From NCBI GenBank assembly GCA_937996615.1, contig CALKVD010000095.1:1-14934 (forward strand): 14,934 nt of DNA, in the 5' to 3' direction. The stretch is from an uncultured Rickettsiales bacterium (GTDB lineage: Bacteria > Pseudomonadota > Alphaproteobacteria > Rickettsiales > Midichloriaceae). The stretch's first letter is position 1. Every line of letters starts with the position of its first letter. The notes below the pieces were generated by a model, which did no database searches, was not told the origin of the DNA, and was given only the letters and a program-made list of their open reading frames with translations. Of this stretch, positions 13,808 through 14,934 are shown in pieces. A program made the position numbers and the translations under genes.

Positions 13808-14542
13808 TTAGCTTTTTCTGCCAGTTAATCCCAAAATTGAATGCAAAATAGAATAGTAAATTCTAGCGATAAAATAGCTCAATAATCCTGAATATATTAC
13901 ATCACTCAAGAAGTGTTGCCCAATTGCAACGCGTCCCAATCCCGCAATCAATCCAGCAATAGTCACTGTAGCAAAAGCTATTTTCCTGGATCTGATGTTA
14001 TCTAGCCAAAATATGATACAATATAGGCAAAAAACAGCAGCTGAATGACCAGAAACAAACGAATAGTATAAGTCATTGCAATCAATTTGCCTATAATTAA
14101 TCTGGAAGAGGGGATAAAAAGTTTCTGTTCCTCCAAATTCTTGGATGATATATGGTCTTGGGCGGCAGTATAATGGTTTGACTAGGTGATAAATTACAAC
14201 TCTAGCTGTAGCTAAAGTTAGTAGTGAATGTATTGGGATAAAATAATGTTTTGGGTTTAACGATTTGTTGCTAAAAAATTTCTTGGCTCCATTAATTGCG
14301 ATAAAGGTTATAAAAAATGCTAGTAATAAAATAGGCATGATATTGGCTGCTTTCACTATTATACTGTTGGTTAAAAAGCGATTTGTTGCGGTATCGAAGA
14401 GCAACCTTGAGAATTCTATGTCTAGATTGGGTTGTAATAAAAAAAGCGAACTAAAGCCAGCAAAACAAAGTAACACAAAGATTAAATCAAGATTATTTAC
14501 AATAAATTCGTAATTTGATGTTATTTTAATCATAAAATCCAT
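13808..14542 (-). CDS. PAP2-family membrane phosphatase
   Basis: PAP2-family membrane enzymes remove phosphate from lipids such as undecaprenyl pyrophosphate, phosphatidylglycerol phosphate or lipid A. The 244-residue product shows the three-part phosphatase motif: K-x6-R-P (Lys122, Arg129, Pro130), S-G-H (164-166) and R-x5-H-x3-D (Arg204, His210, Asp214). The residue before Arg204 is Gly rather than the usual Ser. Hydrophobic segments occur near 18-37, 67-84, 104-118, 165-180, 188-205 and 214-232. The chosen start is ATG at 14542, 2 nt after the upstream permease stop. A TTG at 14572 would overlap that gene, and ATG 14533 is also possible. Tight coupling to an LptF/LptG-type permease favours a lipid A or envelope-lipid substrate (LpxE/LpxF-like); that is inference. 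Confidence 0.85.
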   Translation of the reverse strand: MDFMIKITSNYEFIVNNLDLIFVLLCFAGFSSLFLLQPNLDIEFSRLLFDTATNRFLTNSIIVKAANIMPILLLAFFITFIAINGAKKFFSNKSLNPKHYFIPIHSLLTLATARVVIYHLVKPLYCRPRPYIIQEFGGTETFYPLFQINYRQIDCNDLYYSFVSGHSAAVFCLYCIIFWLDNIRSRKIAFATVTIAGLIAGLGRVAIGQHFLSDVIYSGLLSYFIARIYYSILHSILGLTGRKS

Positions 14543-14544
14543 GT

Positions 14545-14914
14545 TTACTTGTGTTTTAGCGTTTTTTGCCAATCAATCAAGGGCAAAATCATTAGCAATA
14601 ATAATAGAAACAAGACATAAATATTTTGAGAGGAGAGGCTTTGAATTAAAAAATTGACCACAATAATAATAACGCAAATACCACCAGCGATTCCTGATAA
14701 TTTGCTGCTCTTTTCTCTGCTATAGGTATATCTTCCTAGCATGATTGAGCTACAAACCCAATATAAAACCAAAGAATAAAGCGGCCAAGTTATTCGATGT
14801 GTCAGACTGATAATACCAGCGTTGCTAGCTTTTGCCTCGGTTGATTCGCGAATTTTAGTTAATATTTCTAATATAGTTAATTCTTTATAGTCTATTTCTC
14901 TGCTATGGATTGAA
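14545..14914 (-). CDS. LptF/LptG (YjgP/YjgQ) family LPS-export permease, C-terminal fragment
   Basis: LptF and LptG are the inner-membrane permease subunits that, with the LptB ATPase, extract lipopolysaccharide for transport to the outer membrane. The frame is open from the adapter junction to TAA at 14545-14547, about 122 residues, so a start drawn at TTG 14772 would be wrong. The fragment reads E-L-T-I-L-E-I-L-T-K-I-R, then T-H-R-I-T-W-P-L-Y-S-L-V-L as the first membrane segment after the periplasmic domain, a short loop with S-R-E-K, and two more membrane segments. This order matches the C-terminal end of LptF/LptG: the h-R-x-x-x-P-L segment followed by two helices and a short basic tail. 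Which of the two it is cannot be told. The N-terminal helices and beta-jellyroll domain are missing because the contig ends. Confidence 0.72.
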
Positions 14915-14934
14915 AGATCGGAAGAGCGTCGTGT
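14915..14934 (-). other. Illumina adapter, reverse complement (not genomic)
   Basis: The last 20 bases (AGATCGGAAGAGCGTCGTGT) are the exact reverse complement of bases 22-41 and are the read-through form of the Read 1 adapter. They create an artificial 20-bp terminal inverted repeat and interrupt the LptF/LptG frame. Confidence 0.97.

Noticed and set aside
14545..14772. Complete 75-residue membrane protein starting at TTG 14772
   Set aside because: The frame stays open upstream to the adapter junction, and the added residues complete an LptF/LptG C-terminal pattern, so it is a fragment of a larger gene.
1..14934. Terminal inverted repeats suggesting a linear plasmid or transposon
   Set aside because: The 20-bp match between the two ends is sequencing adapter in both places.

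Overview
The window is one complete short-read assembly contig from a low-GC alphaproteobacterium, most likely an intracellular member of the Rickettsiales. This assignment is inference. It rests on strong AT bias, a Rickettsiales-style S4 protein and HemF, a short PopZ-like protein, a Sec-signal ankyrin-repeat protein, and near absence of Shine-Dalgarno motifs. The presence of a CcoI/FixI-type copper ATPase and a fatty acid desaturase suggests a lineage outside the classical genus Rickettsia. Both contig ends are Illumina library adapter, not genome: bases 1-8 match a TruSeq i5 index, 9-41 are the Read 1 adapter, and 14915-14934 are its reverse complement. Genomic sequence is therefore 42-14914, and the two outermost genes (xseA and an LptF/LptG permease) are cut by the library ends.

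Layout, left to right. 42-3260 is a minus-strand block: a desaturase with its own consensus sigma70 promoter, then mltA (lytic transglycosylase), then xseA, which carries an unusual repeat-containing N-terminal extension. 3261-3900 has no recognisable gene but holds three consecutive inverted repeats. The last is a ~28-bp imperfect stem that looks like an unannotated structured RNA. 3901-4518 is rpsD. 4661-7030 is a two-gene unit: popZ-like, overlapping a secreted ankyrin-repeat protein. 7210-7623 is a small lipoprotein. 7723-11482 is a tight minus-strand run: bamE, then an OmpR-type regulator with a degenerate receiver, then ccoI. 11589-13130 is the only plus-strand unit: hemF then algH/yqgE, closed by an intrinsic terminator that includes the algH stop codon. 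13228-13767 is an unknown small membrane protein behind a near-consensus promoter embedded in a 13-bp perfect inverted repeat. 13808-14914 is an LptF/LptG-type permease fragment followed after 2 nt by a PAP2-family phosphatase.

The common theme is the cell envelope and respiration. Envelope genes are BamE, MltA, Lpt permease, PAP2 phosphatase, lipoproteins and the desaturase. Respiratory genes are CcoI for copper delivery to a haem-copper oxidase and oxygen-dependent HemF for haem synthesis. No CRISPR array, tRNA, rRNA, transposase, phage module or known defence system was seen. The items most worth a second look are the structured intergenic RNA candidate, the promoter/operator palindrome before the unknown membrane protein, the XseA repeat extension, the desaturase with a helical tail, and the degenerate regulator beside ccoI.
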